Shown here: one piece after another, positions 1 to 8,064 of the stretch
Layout of the letters: each line of letters starts with the position of its first letter
How positions within the stretch are numbered: position 1 is the stretch's first letter
Origin: JAXDBM01 sp963709485
Lineage (GTDB): Bacteria > Desulfobacterota > Syntrophia > Syntrophales > Fen-1087
Assembly: GCA_963709485.1 (NCBI GenBank)
Contig: CAVPWE010000007.1
Span: 124,001-188,000 of the forward strand
Reading direction: 5' to 3'
Length of the DNA stretch: 64,000 bases
Position numbers and translations under genes: made by a program
The notes under the pieces: model-generated
Told to the model about the DNA's origin: nothing
What the model saw: only the letters and a program-made list of their open reading frames with translations
Databases searched by the model: none

Positions 1-1
1 C

Positions 2-919
2 CCCGAAAAAATCCGCCGGGGATTTCAGGAGCAGGGGTTCATCGCCAGCCGCCAGATCGTGACCACCACCTATCTGGCCTATCACCTGGGCAAGCCGCTG
101 CTCGTGGAGGGGCCGGCGGGCGTCGGAAAAACGGAGCTGGCCAAGACCACCGCGGCGTTTCTCGATCTGCCCCTGATCCGGCTCCAGTGCTACGAGGGGC
201 TGGACGAATCGAAGGCGCTCTACGAATGGAAGTACGGAAAGCAGCTGCTCTACACGCAGCTCCTCAAGGACAAGCTGGACAGCATCATCGACCGGAAGAA
301 CGGTTTCGCCGAGTCGATCAACAAGCTGCACCGCTATGACGACATCTTCTTCTCCCGCCACTTTCTGGAACCCCGGCCGCTTCTGAAGGCCCTGCAGCAG
401 GAGGGGGGCGCCGTTCTCCTGGTGGATGAGATCGACAAGTCCGACGATGAATTCGAGGCCTTTCTGCTGGAGATCCTCTCCGACTTTCAGGTATCCATTC
501 CCGAAATCGGCACCGTCCAGGCCGTTACGAAACCCGTTGTCTTCCTCACCAGCAACAACACCCGGGAGCTCAGCGAGGCCCTCAAACGGCGCTGCCTGCA
601 TCTCTTCATTCCCTTCCCGGAAGCGGCCCTGGAAAGAAATATCGTCCGCATCCGGGTGCCCGGCATTTCGGAAACGCTCGGCCATCAGCTGGTCTCCTTC
701 GTTCAGGCGGTGAGGCAACTGGACATCCGGAAGGTCCCCTCCATCAGCGAGACCATCGACTGGGCGCGGGTCCTGCTGATCCTCCATGCGGAGGCGCTGA
801 ACCACGATCTGGTGCGGGACACCCTGAACATCTTTCTCAAGTTTGAAGAGGATATTGCCGTGGTCCGGGAGCGGCTGCCGCAGCTCACAACCAGCGCCGT
901 CCGGTCGTGGGGAGGCTGA
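2..919 (+). CDS. MoxR-family AAA+ ATPase (5' end outside the window)
   Basis: AAA+ ATPase of the MoxR type, a chaperone-like family that remodels or activates a partner protein, often together with a VWA-domain protein. The reading frame is open to the first base, and residues before the first GTG (position 59) already match the MoxR N-terminus (an FxxxGFIAS-like stretch). The true start therefore lies upstream. A Walker A motif (GPAGVGKT) is encoded near 107-136, a Walker B (LLVDEID) near 413-439, and a sensor-1 region (FLTSNN) near 540-560. The stop overlaps the ribosome-binding site of the next gene, a VWA protein, so the two are almost certainly one operon (CoxD/CoxE-like arrangement). 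The substrate of this pair cannot be told from sequence. Confidence 0.88.
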   Translation, partial: PEKIRRGFQEQGFIASRQIVTTTYLAYHLGKPLLVEGPAGVGKTELAKTTAAFLDLPLIRLQCYEGLDESKALYEWKYGKQLLYTQLLKDKLDSIIDRKNGFAESINKLHRYDDIFFSRHFLEPRPLLKALQQEGGAVLLVDEIDKSDDEFEAFLLEILSDFQVSIPEIGTVQAVTKPVVFLTSNNTRELSEALKRRCLHLFIPFPEAALERNIVRIRVPGISETLGHQLVSFVQAVRQLDIRKVPSISETIDWARVLLILHAEALNHDLVRDTLNIFLKFEEDIAVVRERLPQLTTSAVRSWGG

Positions 920-921
920 GC

Positions 922-2268
922 GTGGACAGGATTCTGAGCGATTTCATCGTCTCGCTCCGCCATGCCGGCGTCCGCATATCCGTATCGGAGACCCTGGACG
1001 CCCTGCACGCCGTGCGTCTCGTCGGTTACGGAGAACGGGACGTCCTGCGGGACTCCCTCCTGGCCGCACTCCCCAAATCGGCGCGTGAGAAGGAGATTTT
1101 TATCCGGTGCTTCGATCATTTCTTTTCCTGCGATTACTTTGCCGATGCCGATTCCATTGCGGAACCGGCAATATCGCCCGTCAGGCCGGCAACGGATTCT
1201 CCGCTCCGCCAGGCGCTCCTCTCCGGGGATCAGGCGGCACTTGTGATGGCCATGCGGGAAGCGGCCAGGGACGCCGGACTTCCGGACATCCAATTCTTTA
1301 CGCAACGGAGCATGTTCACCCTGCGGATCCTGGACCGGATGGGCCTGCCCGCGCTGGATGCCCAGCTCCAGGCCATGCAGGCCTCCGGAGCCCCCGGATC
1401 GGCGCAGCAGGCCGCAGCCCTGGAAAAGGCAAGGACCTTTCTGGTGGACAATGTCCGGCAGTATGTGGAGCAGCAGTTAACCCTGAACACCCCCACGGCG
1501 ACGGAGAACCTGCTGACGTCCTACCTGCGCCACGCCAAGCTGTCCATGCTGGAGCAGCAGCACTTTCAAGACATGCAGGTCATCATCCAGCGCATGGTCA
1601 AGCGGCTGAACGATCTTCATTCGCGAAGGCGCAAGGCTTCCCGGCGGGGACAGCTGGACTTCAAGAAAACGCTGCGCAAGAACATCACCTATCAGGGATT
1701 CCTCTTCGATCCGAAATGGAAGAAGCGGAAGATCGAGCGGCCCGACCTGGTGGTCATCTGCGACATCAGCCGGTCGGTCATGAGGACGGTCCGGTTTCTG
1801 CTGCTATTTCTCTACGGGCTGAACAAGGCCATCATCCGCATCAGGACGTTTATCTTCTGCTCAAATCTCATTGAAATTACCTCCATTTTTGATGAATTTC
1901 CCGTTGAGGTAGCCGTGGAAAAAATCCGCCTCGGGGCAGACCTGCCGATCCTCATGGGCCGGACCGATTACGACCAGTCTTTCCGGGATTTCAAGGCGAA
2001 TCATCTGGACAGTGTCACGCGGCGCACCACCGTCATCATTCTTGGGGATGCCCGCAACAATTATGCGGAAGCCCAGACCGGCATTCTCAAGGCCCTGTAC
2101 GAGCGAAGCAAGCGGCTGATCTGGCTGAATCCGGAGACGCCTACATTCTGGGGGACAGGGGATTCGGAAATGAAGAAATACGCCCCGTTCTGCAGCGTGG
2201 TCAGGGAGTGCAACACCCTGCACCACCTGGAAGGGGTCGTCACCTCGCTTGTCCACCACCGCCATTGA
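922..2268 (+). CDS. VWA-domain protein, CoxE-like partner of MoxR
   Basis: Protein of 448 aa with a C-terminal von Willebrand factor A fold of the CoxE type. The MIDAS metal site is visible as DxSxS (DISRS), with a later TDYDQ threonine region and an ILGDARNN aspartate. The N-terminal half is helical and not recognisable. GTG at 922 is chosen because GGGGAGG lies six bases upstream; an in-frame GTG at 907 would sit on top of that site. It starts three bases after the MoxR stop. In known MoxR/VWA pairs the two proteins act together in cofactor or metal-centre insertion or stress-related remodelling; the target here is unknown. Confidence 0.85.
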   Translation: MDRILSDFIVSLRHAGVRISVSETLDALHAVRLVGYGERDVLRDSLLAALPKSAREKEIFIRCFDHFFSCDYFADADSIAEPAISPVRPATDSPLRQALLSGDQAALVMAMREAARDAGLPDIQFFTQRSMFTLRILDRMGLPALDAQLQAMQASGAPGSAQQAAALEKARTFLVDNVRQYVEQQLTLNTPTATENLLTSYLRHAKLSMLEQQHFQDMQVIIQRMVKRLNDLHSRRRKASRRGQLDFKKTLRKNITYQGFLFDPKWKKRKIERPDLVVICDISRSVMRTVRFLLLFLYGLNKAIIRIRTFIFCSNLIEITSIFDEFPVEVAVEKIRLGADLPILMGRTDYDQSFRDFKANHLDSVTRRTTVIILGDARNNYAEAQTGILKALYERSKRLIWLNPETPTFWGTGDSEMKKYAPFCSVVRECNTLHHLEGVVTSLVHHRH

Positions 2269-2281
2269 AAGGGGGAGCATC

Positions 2282-2488
2282 ATGGACCGACGGCAATCAC
2301 GCGAAGACGGGAGCGGAAAGGGTCGGGACAAGGTTTGCGGGAACTGCCTCTACCACCACCGGGAACCGAACGAATCTCGGGAGCGCTGCTTCCGCTTCGC
2401 CCGCTTCGTGGACCACGCGCTCAATGAGGATTCCCGGGACTGCGACTACTGGACGCCGCTGTCCGATCATCCGCAGGCATCCGCCTGA
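2282..2488 (+). CDS. Small cysteine-rich protein, function unknown
   Basis: Predicted 68-aa hydrophilic protein with a CxxC pair (VCGNC) followed by two more cysteines in RCFRF and DCDYW, consistent with a small zinc-binding fold. The ATG at 2282 has a good ribosome-binding site (AAAGGGGG) and lies 13 bases after the VWA gene stop, so it is probably the last gene of that operon. I recognise no family. A longer in-frame version from 2249 would overlap the upstream gene and is less likely. Confidence 0.55.
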   Translation: MDRRQSREDGSGKGRDKVCGNCLYHHREPNESRERCFRFARFVDHALNEDSRDCDYWTPLSDHPQASA

Positions 2489-2507
2489 AAAAATTCCTTT
2501 CAAAAAC

Positions 2508-2535
2508 TTGACACCGGGGAATTGATGTTTATTTT
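2508..2535 (+). promoter_or_regulatory. Candidate sigma-70 promoter of groES-groEL
   Basis: TTGACA at 2508-2513 is followed after 16 bases by TATTTT at 2530-2535, about 80 bases before groES. The -35 box lies inside the left arm of a 9-bp inverted repeat (2510-2518 with 2558-2566). No CIRCE element (TTAGCACTC-N9-GAGTGCTAA) is present. Confidence 0.5.
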
Positions 2536-2612
2536 ATTGCGGAATCCGTCAAGGAAACCCGGTGTCGTCTTTTAAAAATCGAAAATATAATCTTGAAAGG
2601 AGAGGTTAAGGC

Positions 2613-2903
2613 ATGAAAATCAGACCGTTACAGGACAGAGTGATTGTAAAGCGCGTGGAGGAGGAGGAAAAGACCAAGGGGGGCATCATCATTCCCGATA
2701 CCGCCAAGGAAAAGCCCATGGAGGGCCTCGTGATCGCCGTCGGTAAGGGCAAGACCACGGAAGAAGGCAATCTGGTAAAACCGGACGTGAAAGCCGGAGA
2801 CCGCATCCTTTTCAGCAAATACGCCGGCACGGAAGTCAAGATTGACGGTGTTGAGCACCTCATCATGAGAGAAGAAGACATTCTGGGTGTCATCGAAAAA
2901 TAA
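2613..2903 (+). CDS. groES: Co-chaperonin GroES
   Basis: Chaperonin-10, 96 aa, which forms the seven-membered lid on GroEL in the cytoplasm. The family start MKIRPLQDRV is present, the mobile loop region is seen as EKTKGGIIIPD, and the C-terminal EDILGVIE is typical. Length is normal for the family. A strong ribosome-binding site (AAAGGAGAGG) precedes the ATG. groEL follows after 34 bases, the usual operon order. Confidence 0.97.
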   Translation: MKIRPLQDRVIVKRVEEEEKTKGGIIIPDTAKEKPMEGLVIAVGKGKTTEEGNLVKPDVKAGDRILFSKYAGTEVKIDGVEHLIMREEDILGVIEK

Positions 2904-2937
2904 GCGATCGATCATATCATTAAGGAGGATAAAATAG

Positions 2938-4581
2938 ATGGGAGCAAAGATACTTCAGTACGATGAAGAAGCGAGGAAATCGATTCTCAAGGGTGTAAAC
3001 ATCCTGGCGGATGCCGTGAAGGTGACCCTGGGCCCCAAGGGCCGGAACGTCATCCTGGACAAGACCTACGGCGCCCCGACGGTGACGAAGGACGGCGTGA
3101 CGGTTGCCAAGGAGATCGAACTCGAAGACCGGTTCGAAAACATGGGCGCCCAGATGGTTCGTGAAGTGGCCAGCCGGACCAGCGACGTGGCCGGAGACGG
3201 GACCACGACCGCGACGATTCTGGCCCAGGCGATTTACCGCGAAGGCGCCAAGACGGTGGCCGCCGGCAGCAATCCCATGGATGTGAAGCGCGGCATCGAC
3301 AAGGCCGTGGAAATCGTCGTCGCGGAACTGAAAAAGCTGAGCAAGCCGACGAAAGACCAGAAGGAGATCGCCCAGGTGGGAACCATTTCCGCCAACAACG
3401 ACGAGGCGATCGGCGGCATCATCGCAGAGGCGATGGGCAAGGTCGGCAAGGAAGGCGTCATCACCGTGGAAGAGGCCAAGGGCCTGGAAACGGAACTGGA
3501 GATCGTGGAAGGGATGCAGTTCGACCGCGGCTATCTATCCCCCTATTTTGTAACCAACGCGGAGAAGATGGAAGTCAACCTCGAAGACTGCTACATCCTC
3601 ATCAATGAGAAAAAGGTCAGCAACATGAAAGACCTCCTCCCGATCCTCGAACAGATTGCCAAAATGGGCAAGCCTCTCCTTATTATTGCGGAAGACATCG
3701 AAGGGGAAGCGCTGGCGACCCTGGTGGTCAACAAGCTGCGCGGGACCCTCCATGTGGCGGCCGTGAAGGCCCCCGGATTCGGCGACCGCAGAAAGGCCAT
3801 GCTGGAAGACATCGCCATCCTCACGGGCGGCAAGATGATCTCCGAAGATATGGGCTACAAGCTGGAAAACACCCGGATGGAAGACCTGGGGCGCGCCAAG
3901 CGGATCACCATCGACAAGGACAACACGACCATCATTGACGGCGCCGGAAAGCGGGCCGACCTCGAGGGTCGCGTCAAGCAGATCCGGGCCCAGGTCGATG
4001 AGACCACCTCCGACTATGATCGCGAGAAGCTCCAGGAGAGACTGGCGAAGCTGGTCGGCGGCGTGGCCGTGATCAAGGTCGGTGCGGCGACGGAAACGGA
4101 AATGAAGGAGAAGAAAGCCCGCGTGGAAGACGCCCTCAACGCGACCCGCGCAGCCGTGGAAGAAGGCATTGTCCCCGGTGGTGGCGTGGCCTACATCCGG
4201 ACCCTGGCGGCCCTGGAGAAGATGAAGCTGGAGGGGGACCAGCAGGTCGGCGTGTCCATCGTCAAAAAGTCCCTGGAGGAGCCCCTCAAGATGATCGCCG
4301 CCAATGCCGGCATGGAAGGCAGCATCGTCGTCGAGAAGGTCAAGGAAAAGAAGGGCGCCTTCGGCTTCAATGCGCGGACGGATGAGTATGAAGACATGAT
4401 CGCCGCCGGCGTCATCGACCCCACCAAGGTGACCCGCTTTGCCCTGCAGAACGCGGCCTCCGTGGCCTCCCTGATGTTGACGACCCAGTGCATGATCGCC
4501 GACAAGCCGGAAGAGAAAGGTGCGGGCGGCGGTATGCCCCCGATGCCTCCCGGAGGCGGCGGCTACCCCGGCATGATGTAA
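2938..4581 (+). CDS. groL: Chaperonin GroEL
   Basis: Chaperonin-60, 547 aa, the ATP-driven folding chamber that works with GroES. The ATP-binding signature GDGTTTATILA, the family region AAVEEGIVPGGG and a Gly/Met-rich tail ending in PGMM are all visible. The ATG is preceded by AAGGAGG. It is the second gene of the groESL operon and is followed by a strong intrinsic terminator at 4616. This is a single ordinary copy with no truncation. Confidence 0.98.
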   Translation: MGAKILQYDEEARKSILKGVNILADAVKVTLGPKGRNVILDKTYGAPTVTKDGVTVAKEIELEDRFENMGAQMVREVASRTSDVAGDGTTTATILAQAIYREGAKTVAAGSNPMDVKRGIDKAVEIVVAELKKLSKPTKDQKEIAQVGTISANNDEAIGGIIAEAMGKVGKEGVITVEEAKGLETELEIVEGMQFDRGYLSPYFVTNAEKMEVNLEDCYILINEKKVSNMKDLLPILEQIAKMGKPLLIIAEDIEGEALATLVVNKLRGTLHVAAVKAPGFGDRRKAMLEDIAILTGGKMISEDMGYKLENTRMEDLGRAKRITIDKDNTTIIDGAGKRADLEGRVKQIRAQVDETTSDYDREKLQERLAKLVGGVAVIKVGAATETEMKEKKARVEDALNATRAAVEEGIVPGGGVAYIRTLAALEKMKLEGDQQVGVSIVKKSLEEPLKMIAANAGMEGSIVVEKVKEKKGAFGFNARTDEYEDMIAAGVIDPTKVTRFALQNAASVASLMLTTQCMIADKPEEKGAGGGMPPMPPGGGGYPGMM

Positions 4582-4615
4582 GGTCACCCCGGAAGCGCAC
4601 CAACCCGTGAAAATG

Positions 4616-4651
4616 AGCCCTCTGCCGATCTTCGGCGGGGGGCTTTTTTTA
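4616..4651 (+). terminator. Intrinsic terminator after groEL
   Basis: A 13-bp stem including G-U pairs (4616-4628 with 4632-4644) closes a 3-base loop and is followed by seven T residues. It sits 35 bases after the groEL stop. Confidence 0.85.
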
Positions 4652-4690
4652 TTTGAATGTGGCCCCCATCTGTGTTAGCCTGTCAAAATT

Positions 4691-4708
4691 CTTGAACAAA
4701 TGTTCAAG
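4691..4708. promoter_or_regulatory. Perfect palindrome upstream of ileS (possible operator)
   Basis: CTTGAACA-AA-TGTTCAAG is a perfect 8+2+8 palindrome, 54 bases before the ileS start. Its core GAAC-N4-GTTC has the shape of the Gram-positive type LexA box. Whether any regulator binds here is unknown. Confidence 0.4.
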
Positions 4709-4761
4709 GGTTCGTCAATCATCCGTTTTTTGCAGGATCATCAACTCTTAAGGAGCGTCCC

Positions 4762-7563
4762 ATGGACTACAAAGACAGTCTGAACCTTCCGAAAACCGAC
4801 TTCCCCATGAAGGCCAGCCTCTCCAGAAAGGAGCCGGAAATGCTGAAAATGTGGGAGGAGATGGACATTTATAGAAAGATCAGGGATGTTTCGAAGGGCC
4901 GGGAGATCTATATCCTTCATGACGGCCCCCCCTACGCCAACGGAAACATTCACCTGGGGACAGCGCTCAACAAGATCATCAAGGACATGGTGATCAAGAC
5001 CAAGAACATGACCGGTTTCGACAGCATTTACGTGCCCGGCTGGGACTGCCACGGCCTTCCCATCGAGCATCAGGTGGACAAGGAGCTGGGCGAGAAGAAA
5101 AATGATCTGTCCCAGGCGGACAAGCGCCGTTTCTGCCGGAAATACGCGGAAAAATACGTGGACATTCAGAGAGAGCAGTTCAAGCGCCTCGGTGTCTTTG
5201 GGGAATGGTCCCACCCCTATCTGACGATGACCTACGACTACGAGGCGATCACCGTGGAGGAGTTCGGGAAGCTCTTCCTGAACGGCAGCGTCTACAAAGG
5301 CAAGAAACCCGTTTACTGGTGCGCCACCTGTAAAACCGCCCTGGCCGAGGCGGAAGTGGAATATGCGGACCACCATACGCCGTCCATTTACGTGAAGTTT
5401 CCCATGATTTCAGATATTGCGATCGTCCGCCCCAAACTGGCCGGGAGAAAGGTCAGCGTCATGATCTGGACGACGACCCCCTGGACGATTCCGGCCAACC
5501 TTGCCATTGCCTTCCACAAGGAGTTCATCTATGCGGCCGTTTCTGTCGAAGGGGAGGTCCTGATCCTCGCCAAGGACCTGCTCGACTACTGCCTCGACGC
5601 GTTCGGGTACCAGGGCAAACCCTATGAGATCGTGGACGAGTTTCCCGGCGAGGTGATGGAGGGGCTCAAATGCCGGCACCCCCTCATCGACCGGGAGAGC
5701 GTGCTCATCCTGGCGCCATTCGTCACCCTGGAGGCCGGCACCGGCTGCGTTCACATCGCTCCGGGGCACGGTCAGGAGGACTACGAGATCGGAATGCAGT
5801 ACGGCCTGGACAACTACGCACCCGTGGACGAAGACGGCAACTTCACGCCCGACGTGGCGGATTTTGCCGGTCAGTTCGTCTTCGACGCCAATGACGCCGT
5901 GAACCGGAAGTTGAAGGAGATCGGGGCGCTGATGGGCCTTGTGGACATCGAGCATTCCTACCCCCACTGCTGGCGATGCAAGCAGCCGATCATCTTCCGC
6001 TCGACGGAGCAGTGGTTCATCTCCATGGAAAGGAACGACCTCAGAAAGAACGCCCTCAAAGCCATCAACGAAGTCCAGTGGATTCCCGCGTGGGGACGGG
6101 ACCGGATCTACGGCATGGTGGAAAACCGTCCGGACTGGTGCATATCCCGCCAGCGCCTGTGGGGCGTCCCGATCACCATCTTCTACTGCGCCCACTGCGG
6201 CCGGGAACTGCTGACCCGGCCCATGCTGGATCATGTCGTGGCGCTGATCCGGGAGCATGGCGCCGATGTCTGGTTCGAGCGGGAGGCCGGGGAATTGATG
6301 CCGGCCGGGACCGTCTGCCCTCACTGCCGGAACGGCACCTTCAAGAAGGAGACAAACATCCTGGACGTCTGGTTTGATTCCGGGGTCAGCCATGCCGCCG
6401 TACTCGAGACCGGCAAATGGCCCGATCACCGGTCGCCTTCGGACATGTACCTGGAGGGCAGCGACCAGCACCGGGGCTGGTTCCACTCGTCCCTTCTGGA
6501 ATCGGTGGGCACGCGGAACCGGGCGCCTTACCGGAGCGTCCTCACCCACGGATTCGTGGTGGACGGCGAAGGGAAGAAGATGTCCAAATCGGTGGGAAAC
6601 GTCATCGATTCGCAGGAGATCATCGACCAGTACGGGGCGGAGATTCTGCGGCTCTGGGTGGCGGCCGAGGACTACACGATGGACATCCGGATTTCCGGCG
6701 AGATTCTGAAGCGGCTCGTTGAGGCCTACCGCCGCATCCGCAACACCAGCCGCTACATTCTGGGGAACCTCTACGATTTCGACTGCCGGAAGGACGCCGT
6801 TCCGCTGGAGGGCATGGAGGAGATTGACCGATGGGCCCTGCACCGGCTTCAGGAAGTGATCCGGCGGGTCCGGGATGCCTATGACCGGTATCAGTTCCAC
6901 ATGGTGTACTACACCCTCTACAACTTCTGCACCGTGGACCTGAGCGCCCTCTATCTGGATGTGCTCAAGGACCGGCTCTATACGGCCAAAGCAGCCTCGC
7001 CGGCGCGGCGGTCCGGCCAGACGGCCATGTTCCGCATTCTCGAGGCGATGACCCGCCTGCTGGCCCCCATGCTGACCTTCACGGCGGAAGAGATCTGGGC
7101 GGCGCTGCCGCCTTTCCCGGGGAAGGCGGCGAGCGTTCATTTGGCCTGTTTCCCGGAAGTCGACGAGGCCTGCCTCAACGCGGCCCTCGGCGAGCGATGG
7201 AAAACCCTGATTGGCGTAAAGGGGGAGATTTCCAAGGCGATCGAGATCGCGCGGAAGAACAAGGTGGTGGGGCATCCCCTCGATGCCGCCGTCGCCGTGC
7301 ATCCGCCGGAAAAGCTCAGGCCTTTCCTGGAGGCGCATGCGGAGGATCTCAGGTCGCTGCTCATTGTTTCGCAGGTGGCGTTCGTGGAGCGGAAGGATTT
7401 TATCGTCGAACCCTTCACCAGCACGGAGTTCGAGGGCCTGACCATCGGCGTGTCCAGGGCTTCCGGACGGAAGTGCAACCGGTGCTGGATCTATAGCGAA
7501 AGCGTCGGCGTCAACCCGAAACACCCCGCGGTCTGCGAAAGGTGCATGAAAAGCCTTGAATAG
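4762..7563 (+). CDS. ileS: Isoleucyl-tRNA synthetase
   Basis: Class I aminoacyl-tRNA synthetase, 933 aa, charging tRNA-Ile with isoleucine and editing valine through its CP1 domain. The HIGH-type signature appears as NIHLGT near residue 60, the editing domain contains WTTTPWTIPAN, and the second signature is KMSKS. The C-terminal zinc ribbon has both cysteine pairs (CNRCW and CERC), typical of the bacterial form. Its stop overlaps the lspA start, so ileS-lspA are translationally coupled, a common pair in bacteria. No T-box leader is seen; a palindrome lies upstream at 4691. Confidence 0.97.
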   Translation: MDYKDSLNLPKTDFPMKASLSRKEPEMLKMWEEMDIYRKIRDVSKGREIYILHDGPPYANGNIHLGTALNKIIKDMVIKTKNMTGFDSIYVPGWDCHGLPIEHQVDKELGEKKNDLSQADKRRFCRKYAEKYVDIQREQFKRLGVFGEWSHPYLTMTYDYEAITVEEFGKLFLNGSVYKGKKPVYWCATCKTALAEAEVEYADHHTPSIYVKFPMISDIAIVRPKLAGRKVSVMIWTTTPWTIPANLAIAFHKEFIYAAVSVEGEVLILAKDLLDYCLDAFGYQGKPYEIVDEFPGEVMEGLKCRHPLIDRESVLILAPFVTLEAGTGCVHIAPGHGQEDYEIGMQYGLDNYAPVDEDGNFTPDVADFAGQFVFDANDAVNRKLKEIGALMGLVDIEHSYPHCWRCKQPIIFRSTEQWFISMERNDLRKNALKAINEVQWIPAWGRDRIYGMVENRPDWCISRQRLWGVPITIFYCAHCGRELLTRPMLDHVVALIREHGADVWFEREAGELMPAGTVCPHCRNGTFKKETNILDVWFDSGVSHAAVLETGKWPDHRSPSDMYLEGSDQHRGWFHSSLLESVGTRNRAPYRSVLTHGFVVDGEGKKMSKSVGNVIDSQEIIDQYGAEILRLWVAAEDYTMDIRISGEILKRLVEAYRRIRNTSRYILGNLYDFDCRKDAVPLEGMEEIDRWALHRLQEVIRRVRDAYDRYQFHMVYYTLYNFCTVDLSALYLDVLKDRLYTAKAASPARRSGQTAMFRILEAMTRLLAPMLTFTAEEIWAALPPFPGKAASVHLACFPEVDEACLNAALGERWKTLIGVKGEISKAIEIARKNKVVGHPLDAAVAVHPPEKLRPFLEAHAEDLRSLLIVSQVAFVERKDFIVEPFTSTEFEGLTIGVSRASGRKCNRCWIYSESVGVNPKHPAVCERCMKSLE

Positions 7564-8062
7564 GAAAAAATACACTCCCTTCGGTGTGACCGCCGCCCTG
7601 GTCCTCCTGTTCGATCAGGCGACCAAAGTCTATATCGATGCGTCGATGCCGCTCCACGATTCCATTGCCGTCATTCCGGGCTTCTTCAGCATCACCCATG
7701 TCCGCAATCCCGGGGCGGCCTTCGGTTTCCTGGCCGGCGCCTCGCCGCTGTTCCGAAATATTTTCTTTGTCGGCGTGACCGTGGCGGCAATTCTCCTGAT
7801 CCTCCATTATCTCCGCACAAGCAAGGCCCAAGATCGGCTCCTGGCCTTTTCCCTCTCGCTCATCCTGGCCGGCGCGGTCGGCAATCTCATCGACCGGATC
7901 CGCTTCGGGGAAGTGATCGACTTTCTCGATGTCTATGTCGGCTCCCACCACTGGCCCGCTTTCAATGTGGCGGACTCGGCCATTTCCGTGGGCGCCGTCA
8001 TCCTGTTTATCGAACTGCTCCGGAGCGACAAGGAGAGGAACAGCGACCCCAAGGGCTCATAG
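7556..8062 (+). CDS. lspA: Lipoprotein signal peptidase II
   Basis: Integral inner-membrane aspartyl protease, 168 aa, that removes the signal peptide from prolipoproteins after lipidation. It has four hydrophobic segments and the conserved blocks FDQATK, NPGAAFG, GNLIDRI and FNVADS; the last two carry the catalytic aspartates. The start is a TTG at 7556 that overlaps the last eight bases of ileS, since the first following ATG would remove the N-terminal membrane segment. It acts on lipoproteins such as the one encoded at 19631. Confidence 0.95.
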   Translation: MNRKKYTPFGVTAALVLLFDQATKVYIDASMPLHDSIAVIPGFFSITHVRNPGAAFGFLAGASPLFRNIFFVGVTVAAILLILHYLRTSKAQDRLLAFSLSLILAGAVGNLIDRIRFGEVIDFLDVYVGSHHWPAFNVADSAISVGAVILFIELLRSDKERNSDPKGS

Positions 8063-8064
8063 CC

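Noticed and set aside
2504..2612. CIRCE heat-shock operator before groES
   Set aside because: The TTAGCACTC-N9-GAGTGCTAA pattern is absent; only an unrelated dyad is present.
3535..4587. A 350-codon minus-strand frame over groEL
   Set aside because: Shadow of groEL, very rich in His, Gly and Asp as expected for an antisense frame.
4652..4761. T-box leader for ileS
   Set aside because: The region is only about 110 bases, with no T-box sequence or antiterminator; only a palindrome is seen.
5410..7575. A 721-codon open frame on the minus strand across ileS
   Set aside because: It is the antisense shadow of a clear ileS gene in GC-rich DNA; its protein has no recognisable domain and no ribosome-binding site.
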